From positions 1 through 64,000 of the forward strand of contig CAVTOX010000025.1 of the NCBI GenBank assembly GCA_963736425.1: a DNA stretch of 64,000 nucleotides, read 5' to 3'. The position numbers and the translations under genes are program-made. The number at the start of each line of letters is the position of its first letter. The stretch's first letter is position 1. Positions 27,644-36,492 of the stretch are shown here, piece by piece. The notes under the pieces are model-generated. The model had not been told where the DNA came from. It made no database searches and saw only the letters and a program-made list of their open reading frames with translations. Source of the stretch: Prado023 sp963736425 (GTDB lineage Bacteria > Actinomycetota > Actinomycetes > S36-B12 > CAIYMF01).

Positions 27644-27870
27644 TCGGGGGCCCCCACGATCCGGCGCTGGCTCAAACCAGCGAGATGGGCGGTGAGCGGC
27701 ATACCGAGATCCCCAGCGATCGAGTCGTGGGGGAGTCGACACACGGTGGGGCCGATCATCGGGCTCCACGGGCCTGGGCGTCCGGCATCTGTTCGGATCG
27801 GGTTCTCCCGGCGTACCGTCGGAGCAGCATGGCACACGGCCATCGGATGGCCGAGAGGACCAGACGTCAT

Positions 27871-28359
27871 ATGAACCCCTTGAACAGTTCATCCCGGGAC
27901 TACACGCGTGACCCGTCCCAGGGGGACGGCGTCCGCCCTGTGAGCGCGGAGGCTGATCCCGTGACCGCCGATGCCACGGACACCGGACCGAACGAGGTGA
28001 CCCCGGCCGCGGGACACCGCGTGGTCGACACCAACCCGCCCGCGCCCGCCGCGTCGGCTCAGGATCTTGCCGAGGGCGCGGCGTCGTCAGCGGATCGGGC
28101 GCCGCGGTTGACGCGGGCCAGTGCCGCGTGGGCGGCCATCATCGGCGCGCTGCTGCTGTCGGTGGTGCTCATCGTCTTCGTGCTGCAGAACCCCACCATG
28201 GTCGTCATCCACTTCCTCGGCTGGTCCGGCTCCCTGGCCGTGGGCATGGCGATGCTGATCGCCGCGGTCACCGGCGGACTGCTGGTCGCCACGATCGGGG
28301 TCGCCAGGCTGACCCAACTGCGAGTCCGGGCACATCGCACCAGGGCCGCATCGCGCTGA
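27871..28359 (+). CDS. LapA (DUF1049) domain membrane protein
   Basis: This is a 162-residue inner-membrane protein. The first 100 residues are an Ala/Pro/Asp-rich soluble region. Then comes the two-helix LapA/DUF1049 domain, AAIIGALLLSVVLIVFVLQNPTMVVIHFLGWSGSLAVGMAMLIAAVTGGLL in outline, ending in a basic tail (RLTQLRVRAHRTRAASR). In enterobacteria LapA works in lipopolysaccharide assembly. In actinobacteria, which lack LPS, the role is unknown. The ATG at 27871 has GAGAGGA upstream; another ATG at 27847 is possible. Confidence 0.8.
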   Translation: MNPLNSSSRDYTRDPSQGDGVRPVSAEADPVTADATDTGPNEVTPAAGHRVVDTNPPAPAASAQDLAEGAASSADRAPRLTRASAAWAAIIGALLLSVVLIVFVLQNPTMVVIHFLGWSGSLAVGMAMLIAAVTGGLLVATIGVARLTQLRVRAHRTRAASR

Positions 28360-28492
28360 CCAGGTGAGGCCGGTCAGCGGCACACCCGAACGACACCGTG
28401 GTCAGTGGTCTGCGCGACCGGTCCGTCGTCCAAGGTCAGCGCGATTCCCACCAGCAGTGCGGCTCTTGCCGATGGAACCGATCGGAGTTTTC

Positions 28493-29323
28493 ATGACCCC
28501 CCACCCTTCGAAGCGCGAGGTCAACCCGTTCCCCGACCTTGCTGGGCGGGTTGTCCTGGTGACCGGTGGCACTTCGGGTATCGGAAAGGCGAGTGCGGAA
28601 GCGTTCCTGCGTTCCGGTGCGGTCGTGGCCGTCACCGGTCGGAGCCGGGAGCGGGGCTCGGCAGCGCTCGCGGAGCTCGCGTTGTTGGGACTGAGCCGCG
28701 AGTCGGTGATGTTCGTGCCTGCTGACGTCACTCGTGAGGAGGATGTCGTTGCTCTCGTGACGGCCGTAGTGGAGCGCTTCGGCGGTTTGCACATCGCCGT
28801 GAACAGCGCTGCGAACGTCGAGGTGGCCGAGGGCAGCGGATCGAACTTCACGGACATGAGCCTGGATGTCTTCGACGGTGTGCTGCGTACGTGCCTGACA
28901 AGCGTGTGGCTGTGCATGAAGCACGAGCTCACGGCCATCCTCGGCAGCGGGGGAGGTTCGATCATCAACATCTCCTCGGTCGATGCGCTGCTCGCGGCAC
29001 CGGGAACCGGGTCGTACGCGGCGGCCAAGGCCGGGGTCAACGCCCTGAGCCGGGCGGTGGCGGCGGAGTATGCGTCGCAGGGTATCCGGGTCAACGTGAT
29101 CAGCCCGGGAGCGATCGAGACCCCGATGCTCGCCGCGAATCTTGCTGCTGGTTCTGCCGAGGAACGTGATGCGATCATGGATCGCTACCTGTCGATGATC
29201 GACTCTCGTCGTCTGGGTAGGTCTGAGGAACTCGCCTCAGCGGTGGTCTGGCTGGCCTCGGATCACGCGTCCTACGTGGTGGGGCACAACCTCGTCGTCG
29301 ATGGCGGAATCCGCGGAGACTGA
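28493..29323 (+). CDS. SDR family oxidoreductase
   Basis: This is an NAD(P)-dependent dehydrogenase of the classical SDR family, 276 residues. The cofactor loop is TGGTSGIG, followed by NSAAN, the catalytic Ser in INISSVDALLAAPG, and YAAAKAG. The C-terminal VVGHNLVVDGGIRGD is the usual family end, which fits a tetrameric 3-ketoacyl reductase or sugar dehydrogenase fold. The substrate cannot be inferred. The ATG at 28493 is preceded by CGGAG; an in-frame ATG seven codons upstream lacks a site. It has no operon partner. Confidence 0.85.
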   Translation: MTPHPSKREVNPFPDLAGRVVLVTGGTSGIGKASAEAFLRSGAVVAVTGRSRERGSAALAELALLGLSRESVMFVPADVTREEDVVALVTAVVERFGGLHIAVNSAANVEVAEGSGSNFTDMSLDVFDGVLRTCLTSVWLCMKHELTAILGSGGGSIINISSVDALLAAPGTGSYAAAKAGVNALSRAVAAEYASQGIRVNVISPGAIETPMLAANLAAGSAEERDAIMDRYLSMIDSRRLGRSEELASAVVWLASDHASYVVGHNLVVDGGIRGD

Positions 29324-29430
29324 GCGCGCGCCATCATCGAGGGACGAACCTCAGGGCCAGCAGTCCGGTGACCACCGCTCAAGCCTGCCGGCAACCCGGG
29401 CTGCCGGCGAGCGCGCCGCGGCCGGTGGGG

Positions 29431-30276
29431 TTACCGGGTGCTCGCCCTGGTGGTCTGTTGGGGCGCGCCCTGAGCCGATGGTTCGGGGTGGGTCAGGCCG
29501 GTGGTGTTCGCGGGCAGGGTCCGTAGGGAGGGAACGACCGCTGCCGCTGCCAGGGCTTGCAGGCCCACCATCAGCCAGAACAGGTCGGCTCCGGCGCTCA
29601 TCACGCCGGAGTAGGCGATGGCGACGTCGGTGGTGGCGTGGAACAGGGCAGCGAGCAGGACGCTGCCCCTGGTGTTGTTGAAGATCCAGGAGGTGAGGAC
29701 CGAGGTTGCCACGATGGACAGCAGGAACCCGGCGAAGGGAATCGTCGATTGGAACGAGTCGGCGATGAGGAACAGCGGGATGTGCCACAGGCCCCAGAGC
29801 ACGCCGAGGACCAGGGCCGCCGCCACGGGCCGCATCCGGGCCTGAAGCCGGGGTAGGGCGAATCCTCGCCATGCGGATTCCTCGGTCAGCAGGAACAGCC
29901 ACAGTGAGATCAGCAGCAGCACGGGGACACCCCCCGCTGAGACCTCGGTGCCCACGGCGGTGGGCATCCCCAGCGCGGAGCCCAGGGCCACCGCGAGTAT
30001 CGCGAGCGCCGGGGTGAGCAGCAGTGCTGCGGCGTACCACCGCCCGCCGACCCGGGCGCGGATCATCCTCACCAGCAGGTCCTTCACCCCAGGCCACCCC
30101 TCAGCCAGGGCGGCGGTTCCGAAGGTGGCGGTGGTCAGGCCCACCCAGAAGGCCAGGGCCGCCGGGATGTGCCAACTCGTCGCGCCGTGGTCCTCGGCGA
30201 TGGTCGTCCCCCAGACTGCCCAGGGCAGCAGGAACGCCAGGACGAAGAAGATGGTCAGTTGATGCTTGCGGATCAT
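29431..30276 (-). CDS. CPBP family intramembrane metalloprotease
   Basis: This is a membrane protein of 281 residues with about eight hydrophobic segments and the three CPBP (CAAX protease/bacteriocin-processing) motifs: EESAWRGFALPRLQ with the Glu-Glu-x3-Arg pair, WGLWHIPLFL, and the later His in FHATTD. The family includes proteases, bacteriocin immunity proteins and regulators of membrane signalling. The start at 30276 follows AGGAGG and overlaps the TMEM175 stop as ATGA. A charged C-terminal tail is low-complexity. Its substrate is unknown. Confidence 0.82.
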   Translation of the reverse strand: MIRKHQLTIFFVLAFLLPWAVWGTTIAEDHGATSWHIPAALAFWVGLTTATFGTAALAEGWPGVKDLLVRMIRARVGGRWYAAALLLTPALAILAVALGSALGMPTAVGTEVSAGGVPVLLLISLWLFLLTEESAWRGFALPRLQARMRPVAAALVLGVLWGLWHIPLFLIADSFQSTIPFAGFLLSIVATSVLTSWIFNNTRGSVLLAALFHATTDVAIAYSGVMSAGADLFWLMVGLQALAAAAVVPSLRTLPANTTGLTHPEPSAQGAPQQTTRASTR

Positions 30277-30953
30277 GTGTCTCCTCCTGATGAGGGGGCC
30301 ACCTCCGACGCGGTTCGCCGTTGGTAGACCCAGATGAGCGCGACTTGGAGCACCGCGATGGCGATCCAGAGGTACTTGGCGGCATCCGGGCTGACCAGGG
30401 CGACCGGGATGCTGGCCAGGAACACCGCCGGGACGACGACCCCCCGGGCCCGCAGGTAGCCGAACAGGTCCGGGCCCAGGCGAACTGTGAACAGGCCCCG
30501 GGTCCACGCGTACTGCCACATGCCCAGGTGGGCCAGGCCCATGGCGGCCACGATCGCCGCGTACAGGATGACAGCCACCGACTGGTCGGCGTAGGCGGCG
30601 AGCACCCCGGTGCCGTAGGCCACCAGGGCCACGAACAGCAGGCCCAGGAGGTTGATCCGCTGCAGCGCGGCGTCATAGCCGTCCAGGAGTCGGAACATCC
30701 GGTGATGCGACATCCACGCCGCCCCGACCACCGCGAACGACAGCGCGAAGGCCAGGTACTCGGGGACCTGCTCTCGCAGCGCGTGGGCCAGATCCTCGCT
30801 GGGCACCCTGGGAACCTGGATCTCCACGGCCAGCAGGGTCATGGCGATCGCGAATACAGCGTCGCTGAAGAAGGCGGTCCGCTCCGTATCGGTGCCGGTG
30901 CTGACCCAGTCACGGTAGCCGGAGTAGACGCTGCGTGCCGTCGCCACGGACAC
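30273..30953 (-). CDS. TMEM175 (DUF1211) family potassium channel
   Basis: This 226-residue membrane protein has six hydrophobic segments. The first carries the family signature RTAFFSDAVFAIAMTLLAVEI, whose FSD and hydrophobic Ile/Leu line the pore in bacterial TMEM175 channels. AWMSHHRMFRLLD is the second family motif. Bacterial homologues are potassium-selective channels. It is first in a two-gene operon with the CPBP protease (ATGA overlap). The pairing suggests a linked membrane function, which is inference only. Confidence 0.85.
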   Translation of the reverse strand: MSVATARSVYSGYRDWVSTGTDTERTAFFSDAVFAIAMTLLAVEIQVPRVPSEDLAHALREQVPEYLAFALSFAVVGAAWMSHHRMFRLLDGYDAALQRINLLGLLFVALVAYGTGVLAAYADQSVAVILYAAIVAAMGLAHLGMWQYAWTRGLFTVRLGPDLFGYLRARGVVVPAVFLASIPVALVSPDAAKYLWIAIAVLQVALIWVYQRRTASEVAPSSGGDT

Positions 30954-31107
30954 GGATTATGCATCGAACTTCCCCCTCTCCGGAAGCCCCCCATCCGCAG
31001 TCACGTCGACGGTCGGCGAAGTCCCCGATCCCCGGCGCCGCTGGTCCGCACCGTCGGAGCATCGGCATCGGCGAGTACGGGCGGTTCGCGCGCGCACCTG
31101 GGTCGTG

Positions 31108-31308
31108 TCACCGCCACAGTCTGATGACCGGGACCCGCGGCTCCCCGATCATGGGCCTGCTGCCTGGTCGGGCCAGGGGAGTGGCGATCTGTGGGTTGGT
31201 CCGGCCTTCCCGCACGAGTGCGATGATCCGCTGTTGGCGTTCGGTCACGGTCAGGGGTCGGTCCGGGCGTCGCGACCAGTACGTGTCGGGGCCGTCGTCT
31301 TGCCGCAC
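31108..31308 (-). pseudogene. LuxR-type HTH fragment
   Basis: A 66-residue frame contains RPLTVTERQQRIIALVREGRTNPQIATPLA, which matches the first two helices of LuxR DNA-binding domains (normally LTxREREVL then GxSNxEIA). The recognition helix is missing, and the remaining residues are not domain-like. It is probably the stump of a regulator gene cut by rearrangement. Confidence 0.4.
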
Positions 31309-31374
31309 GTGTCAGACGGGGCTGATCACGACTTTGGCGCTGGCGTGCTGGGTCTCGACGTTGTGGATGGCTTA

Positions 31375-31556
31375 GGGCCCGGCACCCCGGTCATCGGGGT
31401 CGGCGCATCGCCGTGCGGTCCCCGAGCACTTGCCCGACGTTGGACGCCGGGTCGGTGCTGACCAGCAGGACAGCCCAGCCTCAGCCGGGTGCACGGCGGT
31501 CGCTCAGGTGATCGGGGTCTTGCCCACCCCACCCTTGCCGGTGAAGAACGGGAACC
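31375..31556 (-). pseudogene. ArsA arsenite ATPase remnant
   Basis: The minus strand encodes an intact Walker A segment, FPFFTGKGGVGKTPIT, immediately followed by an in-frame TGA. After a frame change it reads LLVSTDPASNVGQVLG, the second conserved block of ArsA. The order and spacing of the two blocks match the first 55 residues of ArsA; the rest of the gene is gone. The neighbouring arsenite efflux genes support the identification. Confidence 0.65.
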
Positions 31557-31596
31557 GGGGCGGGGCCCCAGGAACCAGGCAGGCTCGCTCAGAGCG

Positions 31597-32691
31597 TCAT
31601 CGCCGCCACGCCAAACGTCGGCGCAACCACAGCGACACATACACCAGACCGACCAGGGCGGGGACCTCGATCAGCGGCCCGATGACCCCGGCGAGGGCTT
31701 GGCCGGAGGTGACTCCCCATACGCCGATGGACACGGCGATGGCCAGTTCGAAGTTGTTGCCGGCGGCGGTGAACGCCAGGGTGGCGGTCTTCGGGTAGTT
31801 CAGGTGGGCGCGTCGGCCCACGAGGAACGAGACCGACCACATGATCGCGAAGTAGCACAGCAGCGGGATCGCGATCAGCAGCACGCTCAGCGGGTCAGAC
31901 GTGATGGCTTCGCCTTGCAGGGCGAACATGACCACGATGGTGAACAGCAGCCCGTACAGCGCCCAGGGTCCGATCCGGGGCAGGAACCGGTTGTCGTACC
32001 AGTCCGCGCCCTTGCGGGGGCGCAGGGTTCTGCGGGTGAGGTATCCAGCGGCCAGGGGGATGCCCAGGAAGATCAGCACGGACTTGGTGATCTCGGCGGT
32101 GGAGAAGGTGACGTCCTCGGTGGGCAGCCCCAGCCAGCCGGGCAGGATCTCCAGGTAGAACGTGCCGAGCAGGGCGTAGGCCAGGACCTGGAACACGGAG
32201 TTGATCGCCACGAGCAGGGCGGCGGCCTCCCGGTCGCCGCAGGCCAGGTCGTTCCAGATCAGGACCATGGCGATGCACCGGGCCAGGCCGATGACGATCA
32301 GGCCGGTGCGGAACTCCGGGTAGTCGTACAGGAACACCCACGCGAGGGTGAACATCAGCGCAGGGCCGATCACCCAGTTGAGCAGCAGCGAGGACCACAG
32401 CATGGGCTTGTCGCTGGTGACGTGGCTCATGTCCTCGTAGTGCACCTTGGCCAGCACCGGGTACATCATCATCAGCAGGCCGAGGGCGATCGGCAGCGAG
32501 GTCTGGCCGATCTTGACCGCGTCCAGGGCGTCCTGGATCCCGGGCAGGACCCGTCCGAGGAGCAGGCCGCCGACCATCGCGAGCAGGATCCAGACCGGCA
32601 GGAACCGGTCCAGGGTGGACAGCCGGCCCAGGACCGCGGCGTCGTCGTCGGCAGCGGTGACTGCGGGGGAGCCGTGCTCGGAGGGGGTCAC
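31597..32691 (-). CDS. acr3: ACR3-family arsenite efflux permease
   Basis: This is a plasma-membrane carrier that extrudes arsenite. The 364-residue protein has ten predicted transmembrane segments and family landmarks: RFLPVWILLAMVGGLLLGR, the conserved Cys in ARCIAMVLIWNDLACG, and the C-terminal FTAAGNNFELAIAVSIG. The GTG at 32691 follows AGGAG; the frame extends further upstream but overlaps the thioredoxin gene. It is the last intact gene of the arsR-arsP-thioredoxin-acr3 operon on this strand. ArsA, which would energise an ArsB pump, is only a relic here, so export should run on the ion gradient. Confidence 0.93.
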   Translation of the reverse strand: MTPSEHGSPAVTAADDDAAVLGRLSTLDRFLPVWILLAMVGGLLLGRVLPGIQDALDAVKIGQTSLPIALGLLMMMYPVLAKVHYEDMSHVTSDKPMLWSSLLLNWVIGPALMFTLAWVFLYDYPEFRTGLIVIGLARCIAMVLIWNDLACGDREAAALLVAINSVFQVLAYALLGTFYLEILPGWLGLPTEDVTFSTAEITKSVLIFLGIPLAAGYLTRRTLRPRKGADWYDNRFLPRIGPWALYGLLFTIVVMFALQGEAITSDPLSVLLIAIPLLCYFAIMWSVSFLVGRRAHLNYPKTATLAFTAAGNNFELAIAVSIGVWGVTSGQALAGVIGPLIEVPALVGLVYVSLWLRRRLAWRR

Positions 32692-32726
32692 CGGAATGCT
32701 CCTGTCAGGCTCACGGGGGGGAGGGG

Positions 32727-32966
32727 TCAGTTGGTCGGGGTCAGCAGCCTGGCGATCTCGGCGGCGTCGGGGACCCGCCCGGAGACCAGGACCTGCTCGT
32801 CGACGACCAGCCCGGGGGTCTTCATGACGCCGTAGGAGGCGATGTCGCCGTAGTCGGTGACCTTCTCCACGGTGGCCTGCAGGCCGAGGGTGGTCAGGGC
32901 CTGCTTGGTGTTGGCCTCGAGGCGCACGCAGTTGGCGCAGCCGGAGCCGAGGATCTTGATGATCAT
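32727..32966 (-). CDS. small thioredoxin-fold protein (first)
   Basis: This 79-residue protein belongs to the thioredoxin/glutaredoxin-like group typified by archaeal MTH895. The redox centre is GSGCANC near the N-terminus, the cis-Pro is in MKTPGLVVDEQV, and the last strand is VSGRVPD. It overlaps the upstream thioredoxin gene by ATGA and precedes acr3. In such operons it probably supplies electrons to an arsenate reductase or protects the permease (inference). Being this small, it would work without a separate thioredoxin scaffold. Confidence 0.85.
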   Translation of the reverse strand: MIIKILGSGCANCVRLEANTKQALTTLGLQATVEKVTDYGDIASYGVMKTPGLVVDEQVLVSGRVPDAAEIARLLTPTN

Positions 32967-33253
32967 GGGTCAATCCCTTCGGTGGTGTTCGGTGTCTGGT
33001 CGTGGTGTGTGGCGGCTGCGGTGAGGAGCTCACGCAGCGCGGTCGGGGTGGGGACTCGTCCGGCGAGGACGACCTGCTCGTCGATGACCAGCGCGGGGGT
33101 GGTCATCACTCCGTACCCGGTGATGGTGGGGTAGTCCTCGACCTTCTCCACGCGGGCATCCAGCGCGAGGGCCGCGACTGCTTCGCGGGTGACCCGGTCG
33201 AGGAGCTCGCAGTTGCGGCACCCGGTGCCGAGGATCTTGATGGTCATGGTCAT
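32963..33253 (-). CDS. small thioredoxin-fold protein (second)
   Basis: This 96-residue paralogue of the neighbouring gene has redox motif GTGCRNC and cis-Pro segment MTTPALVIDEQVV. The C-terminal 16 residues are an added hydrophilic tail (HHDQTPNTTEGIDP). The two paralogues share the same layout, with a DYG/DYP segment and a GVM turn, so they come from duplication. ATGA overlaps on both sides place it firmly in the arsP-trx-trx-acr3 operon. The pair may serve different partners. Confidence 0.85.
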   Translation of the reverse strand: MTMTIKILGTGCRNCELLDRVTREAVAALALDARVEKVEDYPTITGYGVMTTPALVIDEQVVLAGRVPTPTALRELLTAAATHHDQTPNTTEGIDP

Positions 33254-34314
33254 GTCGGCACACCCGAGCCGAGGAGGGCGTTGAAAAGGTAGCCCACGAA
33301 GATGATGCCGGCGGCCACCACGGCGACGAACAGCCCGAGGAGCTTGGGTTGCAGGACGCGGCGGAGCAGGATCATCTCGGGCAGGGACAGGGCGACGACG
33401 GCCATCATGAACGCGAGGACGGTGCCCATCGGCATGCCCTTGGAGTACAGCACCTCAACGAGGGGCATGATCCCGGCGGCGTTCGAGTAGAGCGGGATCC
33501 CGATCGCGACCGCGACGAGGACCCCGAAGGGGTTGTTGGCGTTGGCGTAGGTGGTGAAGAAGTCGGTGGGGACCCAGCCGTGGATGATCGCCCCGAGGCC
33601 GATGCCGATCAGCAGGTAGGGCCAGATCTTGCGCAGGATGGTGGCGACCTCTTCGGCGCCCATCACGATCCGCTGGTCGAAGGTGAGTCCGGCGGCGGGG
33701 TCGATCGCCTGGCCGCGGAGCGTGGTCTGGAACACGAAGGGCTCGACCCAGCGCTCGACGTGCAGCCGGCCCAGGACCCAGCCGGCGACGATCGCGATGC
33801 TCACCGCGGCCGCGACGTAGATGGCGGCGGTCTGCCAGCCGAACAGTGACCAGAGCAGGCCGATGGCGATCTCGTTGGCCAGCGGGGAGGCGATCAGGAA
33901 GCTCAGGGTGACCCCGATGGGGACCCCGGCGGCGACGAAGCCGATGAATGCCGGAACTGCGGAGCAGGAGCAGAACGGGGTGATCACCCCGAGGCCGGCG
34001 GCCATCACGTTGCCCACACCCTCGCGCTTGCCGCCGAGCAGGGCGCGGGTGCGTTCCACGCTCATGTACGAGCGCAGCACGGTGACGGTGAAGATGATCC
34101 CGCACAGCAGCAGGGTGATCTTGACGGTGTCGTAGAAGAAGAAGTGCAGGGTCTCGGTGAGCCGGGCCTCCGGTTCCATCCCGAACAGGTCGTAGAGCAG
34201 CCAGTCCCAGATCCGGGCGTTGATCCAGAACGCCAACCACCACAGGAACGCCGCGCCGGTGAGCGCGCCGACCTGGTTGCGTCGGTCGGTGGGAACCCGG
34301 TCCAGGACGTTCAT
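33250..34314 (-). CDS. ArsP-type permease (COG0701)
   Basis: This is an integral membrane permease of 354 residues with about eight to ten hydrophobic segments. The signature TPFCSCSAVPAFIGFVAAGVPIG with its CSC motif, and SPLANEIAIG, mark the COG0701 family. Its best-studied member, ArsP, exports trivalent organoarsenicals. Other members are associated with copper or general metal stress, so the substrate is tentative. It follows the arsR gene by one base and is translationally coupled to the thioredoxin pair. Confidence 0.85.
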   Translation of the reverse strand: MNVLDRVPTDRRNQVGALTGAAFLWWLAFWINARIWDWLLYDLFGMEPEARLTETLHFFFYDTVKITLLLCGIIFTVTVLRSYMSVERTRALLGGKREGVGNVMAAGLGVITPFCSCSAVPAFIGFVAAGVPIGVTLSFLIASPLANEIAIGLLWSLFGWQTAAIYVAAAVSIAIVAGWVLGRLHVERWVEPFVFQTTLRGQAIDPAAGLTFDQRIVMGAEEVATILRKIWPYLLIGIGLGAIIHGWVPTDFFTTYANANNPFGVLVAVAIGIPLYSNAAGIMPLVEVLYSKGMPMGTVLAFMMAVVALSLPEMILLRRVLQPKLLGLFVAVVAAGIIFVGYLFNALLGSGVPT

Positions 34315-34315
34315 G

Positions 34316-34642
34316 TCAGCCCCTCGACCCGCTCGGGGGCGGGCCGGCCGTGGGCAGGGCGGCGGCGATCCGGGTGTGCGCATCGTCGGCGATCGTGTAG
34401 TCGACCCACCGGCCTCGCTTGGCCGAGGTCACCAGGCCGGCTTGGCGCAGCACCTTCAGGTGGTAGCTCAGCACGTTGGGCGCCACCCCGCCGACGGGCT
34501 GCAGGTCGCACACGCACCGGGTGCCCGCGGCCGCCAGCTCGGCCAGCAACCGCCAGCGCACCGGGTCGGCGGCAACCGCCAGCAGCGCCACCGCCTCCTC
34601 GCGCTCCACCGGGGATCTATCCAACACCATTGTATCGATCAT
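34316..34642 (-). CDS. ArsR/SmtB-family repressor
   Basis: This is a 108-residue winged-helix repressor that should release DNA when As(III) or Sb(III) binds. The metal-binding motif CVCDL is in the helix before the recognition helix (VAPNVLSYHLKVLRQAGLV), followed by RGRWVDYTI. The ATG at 34642 lies six bases from a TACACT box, which suggests a leaderless message. It is the first gene of the arsP-thioredoxin-acr3 operon and probably represses its own promoter and perhaps the divergent reductase. Confidence 0.88.
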   Translation of the reverse strand: MIDTMVLDRSPVEREEAVALLAVAADPVRWRLLAELAAAGTRCVCDLQPVGGVAPNVLSYHLKVLRQAGLVTSAKRGRWVDYTIADDAHTRIAAALPTAGPPPSGSRG

Positions 34643-34648
34643 GGTTGA

Positions 34649-34654
34649 AGTGTA
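34649..34654 (-). promoter_or_regulatory. -10 box of the arsR operon
   Basis: On the minus strand TACACT lies six bases before the ATG of arsR, the same arrangement as at the SufR-like regulator near 25.96 kb. A leaderless transcript is likely. No clear inverted repeat was found around it. Confidence 0.4.
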
Positions 34655-34827
34655 GTGCCGGGGTGGTGGGGTCCGGATGGGCCAAAGGTCCCGAGTCTGC
34701 CCGTCTCGCCCTGGGCGGCGTTCGTGGCGACCCCCAGCGGCTGACCCGCGGGGATCCCGGCCCCGGATGCTGAGGCTGGCGGGGACCCGATTGGATTTCC
34801 GGGCCGGCCATGGTCCACGATTGCTCA

Positions 34828-36492
34828 ATGCGGATTGTTGTTGTTGGGTCGGTGGCGGCCGGGACGTCGGTGGGGGCGAAGGCCCGGCGGAACACTGAGG
34901 CCGCGGAGATCGTGATCTACGAGCGGGACTCCGACATCTCCTACTCCGGCTGCGGGCTGCCGTACTACGTCGGTGGCGAGGTGGAGTCGATGGATGCCCT
35001 GACCCCGAGGGATCCGGCGTGGTTCGCCACCCGCTACAACATCGACATCCGCACCCGTCACGAGGTCACCGGGGTCGACCCGACCGCGAAGACGGTGTCG
35101 GTGACCAACCTGACGACGGGGGAGTCGTTCACCGACCCCTACGACGTGCTGGTGCTGGCCACCGGCGTTGCTCCGATCGTGCCGGACCTGCCCGGGGTGA
35201 CCGCGGCGGGGGTGTTCACGGTCCGCAACCCGTCGGATGCCCGGGAGATCCGCGCCCACATCGAGGCCACCGGCACGACCACGGCGGTGATCGTGGGGGC
35301 GGGGTTCATCGGCCTGGAGATGGCCGAGCAGCTCGCCGGCCGCGGGATCGCCACCACGATCGTGGAGCGACTGCCCCAGGTGATGCCCCCGCTCGATCCG
35401 GACATGGCCCACCGGGTGGCGGAGTCCCTGCGAGGCAACGCGGTGGACCTGCGGCTGGGGGCCTCGGTGACCGCGATCGAGGGCGACCCGGTCACCGCCG
35501 TCGTGTTGGACACCGGGGAGCGGATCGAGGCCGGCCTGGTCATCCTGGCCGTGGGGGTCCGCCCGGCCACCGAGCTCGCGGTCCAGGCAGGCGCCACCCT
35601 GGGCGGGTCCGGGGCGGTCGCCGTGGACGCGCGGATGGCCACCACCGTGCCCGGGATCTGGGCGGTGGGGGATGTCGCTGAGTCGTTCTCGGTGATCACC
35701 GGGACACCGATGTGGCGGCCGCTGGGGTCGACCGCGAACAAGATGGGCCGAATCGCCGGCGACGCGATCACCGGCGGGGACCTGACCCACCGCGGGATCC
35801 TCGGGACCGGGATCTTCCGGGTGTTCGACCTGACCGTGGCGCAAACCGGGCTGACCGAGCGCGAAGCCACCGATCAGGGGTACGACGTGGTCGTGCTGCA
35901 CAACATCAAGCCCGACCGACCCGAGTACCTCGGGGGTCGGGAGATGGTGATCAAGGCGATCGCCGACCGGGCCACCGGCCGTGTCCTGGGCGCCCAGATC
36001 GTCGGCCCGCAGGGCGTGGACAAGCGGATCGACGTCCTGGCCACTGCGATCACCTTCGGGGCGAAGGCCGGCGACCTGTTCCACCTCGACCTCGCCTATG
36101 CCCCCCCGTTCGCCACCACCAAGGACCCGGTGCTCTACACCGGGATGGCCCTGGACAACGCGCTACGCGGCACAGCGCCGCTGATCACCCCCGCCCAGCT
36201 GATCGCCCGGCGCGCAGCCGGCGAGACCATCCAGGTCGTCGACGTGCGCTCGGCGAGGGACTTCGACAAGTCCCACGTCGACGGCGCGATCCACATCCCG
36301 CTGGGGGCACTGCGCCAGCGGGCCGGCGAGCTCGACCCAACCCTGCCCACCGTCACCTACTGCAACAAGGGGGTCTCGGGCAACGCCGGGCAGAACATCC
36401 TGCGCTGCCTCGGATTCACCTGGGTCGCCAACCTGTCCGGAGGCAACAAGAACTACCAGTCCCACCTCGCCGCCCAGGCGAACCGCGCGTGA
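34828..36492 (+). CDS. CoA-disulfide reductase-like flavoprotein with rhodanese domain
   Basis: This 554-residue enzyme has an FAD/NAD(P)-dependent pyridine nucleotide-disulfide oxidoreductase domain and a C-terminal rhodanese domain. The FAD loop begins MRIVVVGSVAAGTS, the single active-site cysteine is in ISYSGCGLPYYVGG as in CoA-disulfide reductase, the NAD(P) loop is VIVGAGFIGLEMAEQ, and a second FAD motif reads GIWAVGDVAE. The rhodanese active site is TYCNKGVSGN. Known relatives reduce CoA persulfide or polysulfide. The start ATG follows a short leader. In this island it probably handles thiol or sulfur stress caused by arsenic (inference). Confidence 0.85.
   Translation: MRIVVVGSVAAGTSVGAKARRNTEAAEIVIYERDSDISYSGCGLPYYVGGEVESMDALTPRDPAWFATRYNIDIRTRHEVTGVDPTAKTVSVTNLTTGESFTDPYDVLVLATGVAPIVPDLPGVTAAGVFTVRNPSDAREIRAHIEATGTTTAVIVGAGFIGLEMAEQLAGRGIATTIVERLPQVMPPLDPDMAHRVAESLRGNAVDLRLGASVTAIEGDPVTAVVLDTGERIEAGLVILAVGVRPATELAVQAGATLGGSGAVAVDARMATTVPGIWAVGDVAESFSVITGTPMWRPLGSTANKMGRIAGDAITGGDLTHRGILGTGIFRVFDLTVAQTGLTEREATDQGYDVVVLHNIKPDRPEYLGGREMVIKAIADRATGRVLGAQIVGPQGVDKRIDVLATAITFGAKAGDLFHLDLAYAPPFATTKDPVLYTGMALDNALRGTAPLITPAQLIARRAAGETIQVVDVRSARDFDKSHVDGAIHIPLGALRQRAGELDPTLPTVTYCNKGVSGNAGQNILRCLGFTWVANLSGGNKNYQSHLAAQANRA

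Larger units (their letters stand above)
30954..31596. other. degraded region at the left edge of the arsenic island
   Basis: No intact gene lies between the TMEM175 and ACR3 genes. Remnants of a LuxR-type helix-turn-helix and of an ArsA ATPase are annotated separately. The first 150 bases should contain the TMEM175 operon promoter. Confidence 0.5.

Noticed and set aside
34810..34830. An earlier start for the CoA-disulfide reductase
   Set aside because: It adds MVHDCS before the FAD loop; the ATG at 34828 begins exactly at the conserved MRIVVVGS.
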